The translations under genes were made by a program, and so were the position numbers. The notes under the pieces were generated by a model. That model was not told the DNA's origin, did no database searches, and was given only the letters and a program-made list of their open reading frames with translations. A DNA stretch of 64,000 nucleotides from Rotaria macrura. Lineage: Eukaryota > Rotifera > Eurotatoria > Philodinida > Philodinidae. Location of the stretch: assembly GCA_900239685.1 (NCBI GenBank), contig OENT01000305.1, positions 62,001 to 126,000 on the forward strand, given 5' to 3'. Position 1 is the first letter of the stretch; the number at the start of each line of letters is the position of its first letter. This document shows, one piece after another, positions 1 through 23,193 of the stretch.

Positions 1-826
1 TGATGACTTCGAGGAAATTTCAAGACCATTTTTGACTTGTAAAATATGTCTCGTATGTTCAACCTAATAGACAGACAAATAAGATTTTTCGAACGATCCC
101 TTTAAGCTTACGATGTGAAACACGATGTAACTAGCATAGGCTAATCAAAGATAGATGATTTTCTAATCTTTCTAGTCAGGGATTTACTTTCACTTCGTCA
201 TTTCAATTAACTTTTCAATCAAATATATCTTACACAAATAGACAAGAGACATATGTGATAGACAGTCTTTAATTATATTTCAACAACAGATATTACAATC
301 TTCAAGAGTTCTCACATAACTACAGGGAACAACTAGGGTCAACTTGTTCTCTCGTTCGAACCAAACAAAAACAAAACGATTTTCTTTTGTTTTAATTTTT
401 AGTGAAACGAGTATTGTCTTCCTCGAGTCGTGTCAGCATTTTTGATACATCTTTCATAAAACGCATGACTTCTATTATCTTAAATATTTTGACTTCTAGT
501 TACTAAAAACCAACTGATTTGACGTATTACTATTCGATAAGTCTACTGTTTACAAGAACAAAATAGTTTCTTTACAAAAACAAAAACGAAAATTACTGCA
601 GAAAAGCATGTCGGCGCAATATGAGATTCGAGGTAAATTTTTGCAGAAGTACTGAAGTTGTTGTACTCAATTAAAACTTACCAACTACAGCGAAAGTATA
701 AGGTTCTCACAGTTAATAGTATCTCTGATGATGGACAGGACGATATAAAACGCTAACTCTCATACGTTAAGATCTCGTTCCAATCTTAGTTCACAGAAAA
801 CGAAAACCTAGAACAATAATAGTTCT
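1..826. other. Downstream flank of the kinesin gene; no coding signal seen
   Basis: AT-rich sequence with no open frame of note. No stretch resembling a KIF1 PH domain (Trp-rich, basic) was found on the minus strand, and no minus-strand AATAAA was seen just after the stop at 827. It could be 3' UTR and intergenic DNA, or the start of a large intron if the gene continues to the left. Confidence 0.4.
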
Positions 827-11744
<10,918 letters not shown>

Positions 11745-11764
11745 CTTTTGTTGATGACCTGTGA

Positions 11765-11785
11765 TCTGAAAATAAAAGAAAATAC
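11765..11785 (-). promoter_or_regulatory. Splice acceptor in the kinesin 5' UTR (cis or spliced-leader)
   Basis: On the minus strand a pyrimidine-rich tract ending TTTTATTTTCAG stands 21 nt before the chosen ATG at 11744. An upstream in-frame Met exists (11798), but it lies across this acceptor and would add residues not seen in the family. The start [13 protein letters not shown] matches the usual kinesin-3 N-terminus. Whether the acceptor receives a 5' UTR exon or a spliced leader cannot be told here. Confidence 0.5.
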
Positions 11786-12040
11786 GATTCTTGAACATAG
11801 CGAGAAAGAAAGATGTGATTGACGACTATTATTTTTTTTCTCGGAAATGCAAATGAACAAAATGAGGAAGGAGAAGAAAAAAGGAAAGAGAAGAGAACAA
11901 GAAAGCAAGAACAAATGGAGCATGAGTACTATGTTCGTTCGTCGTTTGTTGACAAGATCTATCAATGTTGTTGACACTCCATGATAGAAAAAATCGAGAA
12001 GAATGTAAAGAAAACTCGCTCTGATAAAAGATATGCCCAT

Positions 12041-15000
12041 AGATCACAGAGACAAATAATTACAGGCTATTTTACTCTGAGGCACAAGGAAAAATAATAT
12101 CTGTCTATTTAGACAAAGGAAAAGAATTCAAGCATTTGTTTTCATCTAATATGATTTTTTTTATTATTTTATTTCATGAATGAATAAAAGAATAATATAT
12201 ATGTGAATTCAAAATCAGATTTTGCATGCCATCTATAGACTAGATACTACAGTTCGATAAAGGGAAAAACCGGAAAAGATCTTCTAAGTAGTTCAAGAGT
12301 CATCATGTTTGAGTATAACTTGCATCATTGAGTTCATGTTTAATTTTGAGAGAAAATTTCGTAACTTTTATTAAATTGATCTATTGTGTTAATATTTATT
12401 AATTCAAATAAACCGAAAATATCGTTTAACCTACTATCTTAATTTAATTATTAAATAAGTCAGCGATCGTTTGATTTGAATTTCTCTGCATTCATTTAAT
12501 CATTTCTAGTGGGGGAATGAATTTCCTGTATTATTCCCTATCATTTTTTTTTCTTTGTTCAGTTGATAATAGGTTGTCCAAATCTTTATGCTGATCCCTC
12601 TTTTCATTCATCGTGATCAAACAACAAGAGATTAGTCGAACAAAATAAAATATTCTCTAATTTTATCAAGACAAACAGAGTTTAGGAAACAAACGAAAAG
12701 AAAACCAATTTCTACTTCATAAACCTAACCAAAGCAGTTCTATTCATTAACGTAGACAAAAAGAATGTGAAACAATATTTCATTCATCCTAGAATTTTAA
12801 TTTTATAGAATTTAGCATCTCAGTAGGTTTAACTGAAAAGAAATCTTTGTATTGACATTCTTATTAGTTGACCAAGATTAATTGTTAATCTGAGACGACT
12901 GCGTATTTTCGGATGTAGGCGTACATCTTGTGTGAATATCAACTCGTATGAAAAAGGCCGTTACGATGTAAAAATTAATGATTTCAAACACTAGGGATTG
13001 TAGAACTTTAATTCTACGTGGATATTTTGTATTTAATTACAAGTATGCAACTCATTTCTGATTATAATCTAGATGATTTCGATCAACACGCTAGTCTTAG
13101 CTTTTAGTGTTCATCATTGAAAAAAGAATGAATAATGAAAACTAAATATAGCATAATGTAATTTTGTTTCAAAAATGAAATTCCTACGTTTAAAAATTCT
13201 ATTATCTATTTAATGAACGCATTCATCGCATGAGTAAAGCGTCTTTTGAAGTCTGTCATCATTATATATGTTCAATCCGTTTTTGTTCGTGCAACTGTTG
13301 ACATTAATCTCTTGAGATTCTTTCAAATGTTAGCGTATAGTCCCTATTGTCCAGGATCATATTGACCTGAAGCAATCGACATCATGAAAAAAGGCGAACT
13401 TTGTTTTTAAACAAGGATTAGTATTCATTCAGTGAAAATAAAAACAGAAGATTGAACTCTGTTGAAAAATAATCGACCAGAGACTTGCAGCCTTTGATTA
13501 AATCATAGTAAAACTGTGTTGGATGAATTCTTAAGTTACCTATCTTCAACTTAGCTTTCCTATGGGGCTATCGCTACTATTTGCTATAATTTTTTTCTTG
13601 TAATCAATAATTCTCCCTTGATCAACATTTACACCGGTCGCATTTATGTGAACGTAATATTTTTGATTAAATACATTACACAATTTTAATATTTTAAAAA
13701 TTGCTCTCGTCTCGTGTTCGTTAACTGATAATCAATTAGGAAATTTTCACTCACTTGTTAAGCTTTTAATTATTTAGTTTTTGCACTCAGAATAATTTGC
13801 ACGATAGATTAGTCGTTTCACGAAATGAAACAACACTGCATTGGATTGAAAACATCAATATATGATCATACCATTTCATTTTCTTCTAATCCGTGAAAAA
13901 AATATTCATATCAGTTGAAAAACTCAAAGATTCATATTATGACGACAATCTATAAAAATAATAATTGTGTTAGTCGATTTCTGACGAATCAGTATACACA
14001 GAATCAGAAAAAATCTTTTGCATCAATCTGTAGATGTAAAAGTGATTATAATTGATAAGCTAATGAAATTTGATTTCTTTTTATCAATCAAAACAATTAT
14101 TCAAGCAACAGGAATCAGGGTATTTCCGATGCATTGAGACTTTTTTGACAACTGACTAACTGCCATGATTGAACAATATTGTCCTCCAATGAATATTTTT
14201 GTCTCTTTATACTTATCGATTTATTAATCTAATTTCTGTTGAATATCGGTTGTTTCCTGTACTTCGTAATCAGAAAAATATTTCACCATATTGTAAGTGC
14301 ATTACTGCATTACTCTACCTATTGATGAATAATTACTCATTTGTCCTATTTTGTAGACTTATCATGCCCGCCGATTAACACAAGACAAAAGTAAATGACA
14401 ATTAAGATTAAAACGAAACCTTTAGCAAAAAAAAAAGATGATTAATTTCAACAATGAAAGACACGCGCATGTTATTTTTCTACATGGTTATTCATAGGGC
14501 ATGATGAGTCGTCTTCCTGAAATGTGTAAAAAAATAGGCTGATTATGTGGATGGTAATTGTGACTTAAGAATAAATCTTAGAGTTGAACAAACATTCAGA
14601 TTCGAGTTAAGAATAAAAATTAAAATACGACCGACTCTGATTCAATTTAATTTACATCAAATAAAATTCTGTGTATCTTTGCACTCGAATAATATGAGAC
14701 TATGTTGCTATTCCACCAAAACTAGCAATCACTTTTTATTCAAGTTTTATCAGAATGATTGATAAGTTTCATGAACTATTTTTAACAAAGATCTCTCGTA
14801 AAGATAATATTCACTGATCTAAGCGAACAGAAAAATGTCTCTTAATCAACCCTTGCGTAATGTTACTACCAATGGATGTCCTAATATTACACATCGATTT
14901 CATTGTAAAAGTTTTTTATTGAACGTTTCTCACTATTATCGATCAAAACTTATCTGATTGTGTTATATTTGATTTAAGTAAAATGAAGAATAGACTTATT

Positions 15001-16230
15001 TCATTGTTGAATTTGTCGAACACAATGAATGGACCCATTTCAAACATTTTATCTTAACTCATAAAAAATAATTGAATTTTATTCGTCCCATTCAAATAAT
15101 AAATGTTGTCCCTCGAGAATTAATCTATTGTCCCATGAGAGATGTTCTCCGACTGATAAATCACTTTTGAGTCGAACTGACGTAAATCATGTAGTTGTAA
15201 ATGAATTATGATTATCATGAAAGAATTTGTATCTTTGATCTATTTCTTCGTATATACTGTGTTAGTACCTAATTTTTGCATAAATGTCATAGTAACAGGA
15301 AAAATTGATTTTCGGATTATTTAATTAAACGTCGACGTGTGACATCTCTTAGATGAATATTGGCTATTGAGGAAGCACAGCATCGCTCAAGTTATACTTT
15401 AAGATGGGACGAATACAAAAGGTGAGAAACATTCAAAAACACCTAATCTTGTGAAGACAATGATTTCAATGTGAAATTTCAAATCCATATTCGAAAGTAG
15501 ATGTTTTTTGTGCTAACTTATCATCCATTGCAAGAAGCCCAACGGGTTTAGTTTGCACGAAGTAATAAGTTAGATACTCAAATAATTTCCGAGTTATCAA
15601 GTCTTCTTTCTGGTCCATGCAATCTAGAGGGTCTCCATTCAAAGCCAATCTATGAACTCGAGAGCATCTCTAGTTGGAATAATATCTTATATGACACGAT
15701 TCTATTCTATTCTATCGAATGGTGGATTCGACAGAAAGTACTTCAGAAAGAGCAGGAGCACAACAACGAACATAGCTCTGATAGAAATTTTTAATAAAGA
15801 TCATTTTTCATTCGTTCACAATTCAATATTAGTATTCTAGTTGTCACACACATTGTTAAGCACATTAATTTTACATTATGATTATTCTAGCATGAATATA
15901 TCAAGTCAAGATGATTTCTATACTGATCGAAATTCTAAAATGTATTCAACAAAAATAAAGAATATCCACCAGAAAGGAATCTACGAGTTCAAGAATGTTT
16001 CATATTATTGCATAGCACGTTAGGACTGAGGAAAAAATAACTTAACGAAAGTATTAAAATACAAATGGAAAGAGTCGGTAAATCAAGCAGTGAACCTACT
16101 TTCACAATTCCATCGAAGAGATTAAAACAGTATAAAACCTGCATGGAAAAGAAAGGATGTGTGCATTTGTAACAGATACGTAATTCTATCCAATGCTCAG
16201 AAAAATAATTCATCAGCATGAGGGACTTAC
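12041..16230. other. Intergenic, no recognisable gene
   Basis: About 4.2 kb of AT-rich sequence upstream of the kinesin. Short open frames occur near 15466-15648 (minus) and 15652-16023 (plus, interrupted by one TAG), but both are within chance length and match nothing I know. A short inverted pair, TATTCGTCCCA near 15080 and its complement TGGGACGAATA near 15403, was noticed and not extended further. Confidence 0.5.
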
Positions 16231-16302
16231 TCTGTGATATTGATAAGTGGCGCCCTCGACACTTGTCGATTGTAACAATTGGCTAGTTATAGTATTCGGC
16301 AT
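16231..16302 (-). CDS. Possible first coding exon, divergent from ZNHIT1 (partial gene)
   Basis: A 24-codon frame starts MPNTITSQLLQ and ends exactly at AGA|GTAAGT, a full-consensus donor, in phase 0. GC content is higher than in the flanks. Its ATG is 77 bp from the ZNHIT1 ATG on the other strand, so the two would share a promoter. The next exon is uncertain: an acceptor CCATGCAG stands at about 16138, and the frame after it opens VLYCFNLFDGIV, but I could not follow it to a recognised protein. Product unknown. It may be a chance frame; the donor and spacing are the only support. Confidence 0.33.
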
Positions 16303-16379
16303 CGTGAAAGAAAGAAAGGAAAACGGCACAACAAAATGGGTTTTTTTTTATTGTTGTTTTTTTTCTGTTGAATTGAATT
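16303..16379. promoter_or_regulatory. Putative promoter of ZNHIT1-ERH (possibly bidirectional)
   Basis: The 77 bp before the ZNHIT1 ATG contain long T runs (TTTTTTTTATTGTTGTTTTTTTTCTG) and an A/G-rich stretch. No TATA box is evident. If the minus-strand exon starting at 16302 is real, this is a very compact bidirectional promoter. Confidence 0.35.
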
Positions 16380-16970
16380 ATGGAACAGCCGCAGCAAAGA
16401 TTAACTCGTCAGACTAAAGAAAACTTATCATCAACATCGTCATCTGCTCGCACTCTCGATGCATCAGCACGAGCACGTCGTACACAAAAATTTCTGGAAT
16501 CACTTGAACAAGATAATTTCCATGACGATCCAACGGACCCATCATCATCATTCGATCCAACTTTAACTCAAGAGCAAATAGCTAAAAGTCTCAGTAACAC
16601 ATCTGCGTTTGGCTATAGTCGTCATTCGAAAGGACTAATTCTTGAATCTGATGAGCCCACAATAGGAACATCGAATTCATCGAATAAACGTCGTAAAGTA
16701 CAATTTAAATACGATGTATTTAAAACGCGTTTTCGTAAAAACTTACAAACACTGTTAGATGAAGAATTAGGTAGTAATGGTGAAAAATCGAATGACAAAA
16801 AAAATTATTTTACCATTGTAGCTAAACCATCAAAATATCCATCGATGAAAATATGTTCTGTATGTGGATTTTTATCGCAATATACATGTCAAATATGTGG
16901 AAATCTTTATTGCTCATTAAAATGTCTTGATATACATAAAGATACACGATGTTTAAAATTTACTGTATAA
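16380..16970 (+). CDS. ZNHIT1: Zinc finger HIT domain protein 1 (SRCAP/SWR1 complex subunit)
   Basis: Single-exon frame of 196 residues. ZNHIT1 (yeast Vps71/Swc6) is a subunit of the SRCAP/SWR1 remodeller that puts histone H2A.Z into nucleosomes. The C-terminus is a zf-HIT finger: CSVCG, YTCQICG, YCSLKCLDIHKDTRCLKFTV, with the Cys/His ligands in place and the family's closing CLKxTV. Upstream are the conserved segments LESLEQDNFHDDP and FKTRFRKNLQTLLDEE, both diagnostic of ZNHIT1 among HIT-finger proteins. Human ZNHIT1 is 154 residues; the extra length here is a Ser-rich N-terminus and a longer linker before the FKxRFRKN block. The start is the first Met of the frame. It is followed after 41 bp by ERH on the same strand, probably on one polycistronic transcript. 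Confidence 0.96.
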   Translation: MEQPQQRLTRQTKENLSSTSSSARTLDASARARRTQKFLESLEQDNFHDDPTDPSSSFDPTLTQEQIAKSLSNTSAFGYSRHSKGLILESDEPTIGTSNSSNKRRKVQFKYDVFKTRFRKNLQTLLDEELGSNGEKSNDKKNYFTIVAKPSKYPSMKICSVCGFLSQYTCQICGNLYCSLKCLDIHKDTRCLKFTV

Positions 16971-17011
16971 AACAAACAGTTATTATGATTATTATTTTTC
17001 TCTTGCAGATA
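16971..17011 (+). promoter_or_regulatory. Intercistronic region with trans-splice acceptor candidate
   Basis: Only 41 bp separate the ZNHIT1 stop from the ERH ATG. They contain no AATAAA and no room for a promoter, but they end with a T-rich tract and TCTTGCAG, whose AG lies 3 nt before the ERH ATG. This is the form expected of a spliced-leader acceptor inside an operon, as known from nematodes and reported for rotifers. Confidence 0.65.
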
Positions 17012-17384
17012 ATGACACATACAATTCTTCTTCTTCAATCGACAAATAAACATGATTCACGTACCTATTCTGATTACGAATCGGTCGATGAATGTCTTGA
17101 TGGTAAGATTGGAATCATTTCTAACGATATGTAAATGATTTCTATTTGAACTCATTTTTCAAGGTATTTGCAAAGTATTTGAAGAGCATTTAAAAAAACT
17201 TAATCCGACATCACCATCAATAACATATGATATATCTGAATTATTTGAATTCATTGATCAAATATCAGATTTAAGTTGTTTAGTGTTCCAAAAACAAACT
17301 GCCCAATATCAACCACATAACAAAGAATGGATTAAACAAGAAATATTTCAATTACTACGCAAGCAAGCTGCTGGTGGAAAATAA
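17012..17384 (+). CDS. ERH: Enhancer of rudimentary homolog
   Basis: Two exons, 17012-17102 and 17164-17384, joined over a 61-nt GTAAGA...CAAG intron in phase 1, give 103 residues; human ERH has 104. ERH is a small, extremely conserved nuclear adaptor dimer involved in RNA processing and gene silencing complexes. Diagnostic segments are MTHTILLLQ at the start, RTYSDYESVDECLDG across the splice, PTSPSITYDISELFEFID, LSCLVFQ, and YQPHNKEWIKQEIF near the end. The frame closes on LLRKQAAGGK. The stop overlaps an AATAAA (17380-17385), so the 3' UTR is probably very short. It is second in the probable operon with ZNHIT1. Confidence 0.97.
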
Positions 17385-17385
17385 A

Positions 17386-20300
17386 CAAAACAACAAAGAC
17401 ATTTTTTCAATACTTGAAAATGAAGACATTTTACATTTTCTGTATGTGTATGCGAATTTCATTTGTTTTTCTTCATTGTGTTTATTGATGTCTACATTTA
17501 TTCATGAATAGAAAAAGGTTTGAAAATAAGCAAGAAATATTCCATAGAAATTTGTAGAAATCGATGAAGACAGATTATAGTCGAATGAATTAGATTAGAA
17601 TTTTTTCGCTGATCCGACGAAGTTCATTCCTTTTGTTTCTCATTTACTGATATAGAAAAGAACCTTTTTCAGGGTTATGCATTCGTTGAAAGTGGTCGTC
17701 AGTAGATGACAACAAATTACTTTTTGATGTTGTAAACTTTATATAACTAAACAATATAACTGGACGATCCCATTAATATTACTTCGATGGTAATTGTAAT
17801 AGTTTTTTTTTATCAAGCATACGAACAAATAAACATACCATCGAACGTAATATCTTTCCACTAGTCACTTGACTCAGATTTATTCATTTGAACTTAAACA
17901 AATGTTTTATTTTATTTCCATGTACTATCATGCAGTACACTGACTTGAAAGGATAGATTTAGATCATCTATTATAAATAATTGATAGTAGCAGATAACAG
18001 CTGTTTCAAAACGAGATTAACAATACATAGTATCTTAAGTAGGGAAGCAATGTATATCAACTGACATGCATGAAGGAAGATACTAAATGTTCGGACTGTT
18101 TTCTGCTTGAAATGATTGCTATTAGAATTATTCATAGCGAGAATGATGAAGTCTTTTTGGGACTAGGGTTTTTATCTTCTTTTAATGAGATCCTTGAATT
18201 TAATATGACTTTTCGATATCAACCATAGGACTCCTGAGAACTTGAATGATTGAGTTTTGAGATTTATCTGAAACGCTGAAAAATTTTCTATGACAATAAA
18301 ATCTATTTATAGACGACACGTTGGTTGAAAACTCTATCATTCAATTCCTTGTGTCTCTCATATAGACAGCATCCAAGAATAAAGTCCAATGCTTATACTT
18401 CAATCACGATAGATCGGATAATTGAATCCAAAAAGATTTCTCCACTACTTTCTCAGATTAATCGAATGGTAATAGTTTTGACAGAAAAACGTTCTTAACA
18501 TAACTAAAGTGGGTCTCTCAATAGCCATTCAAGCGAACATTTGAAATATTATGAGCAGAATTAGAAAATAAAATTATTTTAAGATCTAAGCGTACACCTT
18601 GAAGATCAATGAATTGGAAAATTCAGGAATGTCAAGAGATTTTAAGCATAATATCGTACAGAAGTACTTATATTTTAATGGCTCAGAACGTAGAATATTT
18701 CATTTGTGCTTGAAACTCAAGTAATAGCTAAAAAAATCGAAACCAATGTGCAGTCTGTTCAAACAAGCTATAAGTCGGCTAAAGATGGACGATTTTAAAA
18801 ATAGTTCTCGTGGTTTATCTCTATGCGTTGTAAAATTGATTTTTCCATAAGTAGAAATACTTTTGAAAATAAAATTTAACTCAATTAGTTATCGATTTCT
18901 GTAGAGTTGTAGGGAAACTTTGTTGAATGTTCGGCATAGGTTATATGTTCAATAATAAGAAGTTCATCAAATCTAATTCATACTATGACAAATTTAGAAT
19001 GATGTGTGGTTATCAGATGTCTTCAGCTCTATCGAGAATTATAGATCTAGTGAAAATGTGCATTGTTGCACTTGATTTTTCATATGATTGCACGAATATA
19101 GTTACTGGGTAAAGATAGAACCATTGTTTCGCAGTCATTTGATAGAGCAAGCCCTGGGATACTAATCGTTGGTAGAAAAAAGAAAGAAAATTTTTTGATT
19201 GCTAAATAGTGCGAGTCGAACAAGCAGTTACTATTATGAATCAAAGTAATAGAAGGTTTTATAACATTATTTGATTAAATCATAGAATAAAAATTAACAA
19301 TTTCGTTCATGTATAATTAATAGATTCAAGAAAATCGATCAATCTATCTATCTATCTAAATATATATATATATATATGTATAAGTATGCATCGTGTTTGA
19401 ACACACAACTGAAAACTTTCTTATATCAATTCTCTTTTGAATCTCTTGTCTTTTTTAAAAGAATTAAAAGTACATGTGAACCTCTTAGATATTACGAATA
19501 TTTCATGTCTGAATAAGTACCTTTCGAAAGCAAATCATAAACGATGAGGCTTTAGCTTTTACGAGAGTTGTGTCATAATCATTTATATCTGAATTTCTTT
19601 CTGTAATGATATATATATTTCGAAATATCTATCATGACAATTCTGGTAGATTTAATTACTCAGACAGGAAAAGTATGCGTTCATTGAAGAGAAACTTGTT
19701 AAAAATAAATCATAGGACTTTTATTGTACTTCGTATAAATATATTCTTATTTACTATGCAGTATCAAACTTACTTAAATAAAATGACTTCCTGATTACTT
19801 ATGCATAATAAAGATTATCTTTTACGAAAATACTTCTACCATACAGAAGATAGATGCCAAAACTAGATGAGAGAATCGAGATCATAAAAGTTTTCAGAAT
19901 ATATCTAGCGTTGCACACACGAGCCGTTAAGAGTTTCTTTGTGAAGTGTTGGCTCTGGTAATAGATGATGCCATGTTTCTCTGAGGTTTGTCAAACTTTA
20001 CACGTGGCTCTCGGATGATATTTAACTATTGATTTCTATGAAATATGATTTACATGAAGTTCATTAACAAATAGACATCGATCGAATGTATAGAATACTT
20101 CTAATTAGAGCACAGTCGTGAACTATGAATCTCTGTAAACTAAACTGAATTGGAATGAGAACTAAACATACTTGTGGGGTATATACGTGTAGTTAGTTAA
20201 GAAAAAGCTAACAAAAATCAATCGATAGACGTGACGAACGAATTCATTTTTTTTGATACTATGAATCGGTAGAACATTTTCTATCAGCTAATAATGGCAA

Positions 20301-21325
20301 AGTTCTAATAAACGAAAAATAGGAGTTGGTTTGTGAAATGTGACAAGAACACGATATCGTTGTTTTTATGAAACGATCCCTATTATAGGTGACGAAAAAT
20401 ATTAAAACCTCATTTCTAATTTCCAAATCAATATTCTAACTCGATAGATTTAGAAGAAATAACCTCTTAATGATAAAGTGAAAACGACACGCCCCGACCT
20501 TTTTTCCATGCACCCATGGGACATTTATTTTTCCTTTGTTTAACAGCATTATTTGTTCACAAGTCGATGGAATGTGCTGTACTCCTACATTTGAGATATG
20601 ATATAATTCATTCTACAAATAGTCAACCGTCATCCTATAGTCCCTTCATTAATCATCCCTTTGGGCATAAGTTTACTTTTGTCTTCAAAATAATTGACTT
20701 TCTTCTATACAGGTCTCTGAATAAAGTACACTGGCAATTCTAATGTACATGATAATGAAATTTTTTTTCGTGATTAGTTTTATGGATATTTAAAACGTTT
20801 CCCGAACATTGTGAAACGCGTCAACAGGAGCAATTAGTTTAGTCACTTAGCTACTATATCCACCGTAAAAGTATTGAAAATAGCAAAATCAATCGAGGCA
20901 GTTTGATATGAACCGGGTCACCATCTCACGAAGTCGAAAAAGCGGAAACCGATACTTTTGCTGGCGTTTTGAGTTTTGTATAGTTTTATGAAGTAATTGT
21001 CGATCTAGATGAAGATAATCCTTGGATTCACAAGCATCCGTTGTGGTTTCTACATCTTTATGCTTATTGGATTGTAGCATTATTATTGCTCTTTTCGATT
21101 TTCATCAATGTTTTCATTCACAATTGTTATCTCGTTATGTATTTGTTACAAAAAAATCGCTTAAATTTTTTCTAATGTATGCCTTTTTTCTGTGTCAGTG
21201 AAGCAGAGAAAAACAATGAATGAACAGAGGTCGCTAATAATTGAAAGTAGACTGGTGTTTTTACTTCATTGATCGAGGTTGAAAACAGGCTTTGCCTCAT
21301 AGTAAAAATTTTACTGTTATTCCAG
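17386..21325. other. Intergenic, no recognisable gene
   Basis: AT-rich sequence with only chance-length open frames. A TATC/TA microsatellite occupies 19342-19380. The minus-strand frame at 20889-21080 (63 codons, rich in Lys and Arg) lies in a slightly GC-richer patch, but all three plus-strand frames there look equally protein-like, so no call is made. Confidence 0.45.
19342..19380. repeat. TATC/TA microsatellite
   Basis: Runs of ATCT followed by TA dinucleotides in intergenic DNA. Confidence 0.9.
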
Positions 21326-21520
21326 TAAGTCAACAGATTGCCTAATAATTGTGATGAAAGACCATGCGGCTACTTCAGTGATCACGTTTTGTGGAACAAT
21401 AGTAAGTTTTTTTCTGTGTGGAATTGTGAAGAACCAAACGAAAGTCTTGTTTCGAAAAAACAGGAAAATAGTGAAAAAGCAGAAGAGGTGGCAACGCTGG
21501 ATATGAATTACATTTTATAG
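21326..21520 (+). CDS. Possible 3' end of an unidentified gene (two exons)
   Basis: The acceptor TTATTCCAG opens a 76-nt segment (21326-21401; T, then 25 codons including DCLIIVMKDHAATSVITF). It ends at a full-consensus GTAAGT donor. A 62-nt intron ending AAACAG leads to 21464-21520 (ENSEKAEEVATLDMNYIL, stop). Phases agree, intron size is typical of this window, and AATAAA follows the stop directly (21521-21526), as in ERH. No upstream exon could be joined in the required phase 2, and the product is not recognised. It could be a gene remnant. Confidence 0.35.
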
Positions 21521-21526
21521 AATAAA

Positions 21527-22720
21527 TGAAATCGCAAATATGAAGTGTCTGATATCGTGAGCAAGTTAATACTGTACAAGTTTAATTATCAGCGTAAAGT
21601 TCATTGTTCAGTGGTTGTTTCATTTGCTCAAAATTATTAATGACTACTTTATTGACTTAGAAGATTTGCAGATTTAAACTACTCACTCGATGTATTCGAG
21701 GAGCATGTAGTGAAAATCTAACAGCATGTCTCCCTATATAAGAGTGGATGAGCTGTGTCGTCGCTAACTATTTGCTTTTTCACGAAGGAAAACCCAGTGA
21801 ACGAGTTGTGCAAAATGCACGAATCATTTGTTTACATAAAAAAAAAGAGTGAACTGTTCATGAAATCTACAGTGATGCAAAATTTTGAATAAATCGAGTT
21901 TAGCATTAATGTCAAAACTAAGGAGCATAGGGAGAGTTTTTTTTCTGCAGAGAAAACTTTGAATGTGTCCCTGATACCTGTTAGAGCCAAGAGCAATATT
22001 TGTCTAACCAACATTGATTGTGATGTAAACAGAGTTATCTAAGACGGTCATCTATCTCATGTCGCCATGGATGCCAGGATGAATTATTCAATGAATGTTA
22101 TGTGCTATGAAAATAACAGTTTCGACTTATTTAAAATTATGAATCGCTTTGAAATCTTTCAAAATGTTACAATGGCCATGTAAAATCAGTTGCATACAAC
22201 AATGTGAAATTTTCGGTAGCAATTCTTTAGACAAATTTTGAAAATTTGTAATCATATTTCAAAAATCCCAAGTTTTGTCGTATGGCTTGTATTTCAGGTC
22301 ATGAATGACATATTAAGATTATAATTAACATCAATACAATATTGCAGATACGCTACTAGCCACACTTTTTTCATCTTTATCGAATTCAGACAGTTGTTAC
22401 TTCATGAATACCAGGATGATATCATGTTTTAAGATACAACATTATCACAAGGAAAAGGATGTGAATTTATTTTGATGATAAAACTAATGTGTAAAATAGT
22501 GTGGTGTGCAAATGTCTTTCTCGAAATTTTAACATCAATCGACTAAAACTAATAATTGAAATACGTCAACGGATAATCTGCAAAAGAGAGACATGTAGAA
22601 CCAAATTGGTCGTAATAGATTCTTATGAGCATGCTTACTATCATGGAAAATACCGGTTGCAACGTCGTGTTTAATGGTTTCATGTAATGAATAGAAATCG
22701 TACATGTCACAATCTTCACG
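21527..22720. other. Intergenic, no gene recognised
   Basis: AT-rich DNA between the two preceding candidates. It may contain the true last exon of the cystatin-like gene near 22555-22584. Confidence 0.4.
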
Positions 22721-23191
22721 TCAATGAACGCGAATATGAATGAATAAACCATTACCAATTGATACTTTCATGAAATAATTGACACCATAAGCAACCTGTT
22801 CTTCGGCATACTTTGTCACTCTAGTAATTATTAAACAGCAATCACATCAGTTTTATAAAATAGTAAGAACAATGACAACGACTTACCGCCAATTAGATAA
22901 ATGTTTTACCCGATCTGCTTCGGTAAAGTGATGTATTTGAATATCGGTCTCTTTCTCATGCAGTGCCTTGATAGCTGCGTCTTTAATTTCTGGAATGTCA
23001 CTTATTAAAGCGAAAAGAAAAATCATCAGGATCTATTGATCGATAATATTTATAAATCTAACTTACGCTAGGTCCTGGATTTCAGGTGTTGCGTCCTGCA
23101 AAAAACAATTCAATGCAATATAAGAAAGTTTCCTATTTGTTCATGAACGAACCATAACAGGACCCATAGCATTACAATCTTCATCCGACAT
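22721..23191 (-). CDS. Cystatin-like (stefin-type) cysteine protease inhibitor candidate, four small exons
   Basis: Exons 23191-23153, 23095-23067, 23000-22887 and 22820-22721 join in phase to 93 residues. Stefins are about 100-residue cytosolic inhibitors that block papain-type proteases with an N-terminal Gly, a QxVxG hairpin and a second hairpin. Seen here: ATPEIQDLAD, close to the stefin N-terminal helix (ATPEIQ-type); then QVAYGVNYFMKVSIGNG, matching the QVVAGTNYFIKVxVG strand; and FIHIRVH, matching the following HLRVF strand. The V of QxVxG is A here. The frame stops right after this strand, so the usual C-terminal LP hairpin and TYF end are missing. Downstream, DYPLTYFNY-stop (about 22584-22555, after CTTTTGCAG) resembles the stefin C-terminus, so another exon arrangement is possible. 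Family call is by eye and moderate. Confidence 0.55.
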
Positions 23192-23193
23192 AT

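Noticed and set aside
17672..17706. TTTTTCAG followed by GYAFVESGRQ, resembling an RNP1 motif
   Set aside because: Only ten codons before a stop and no other RRM sequence nearby.
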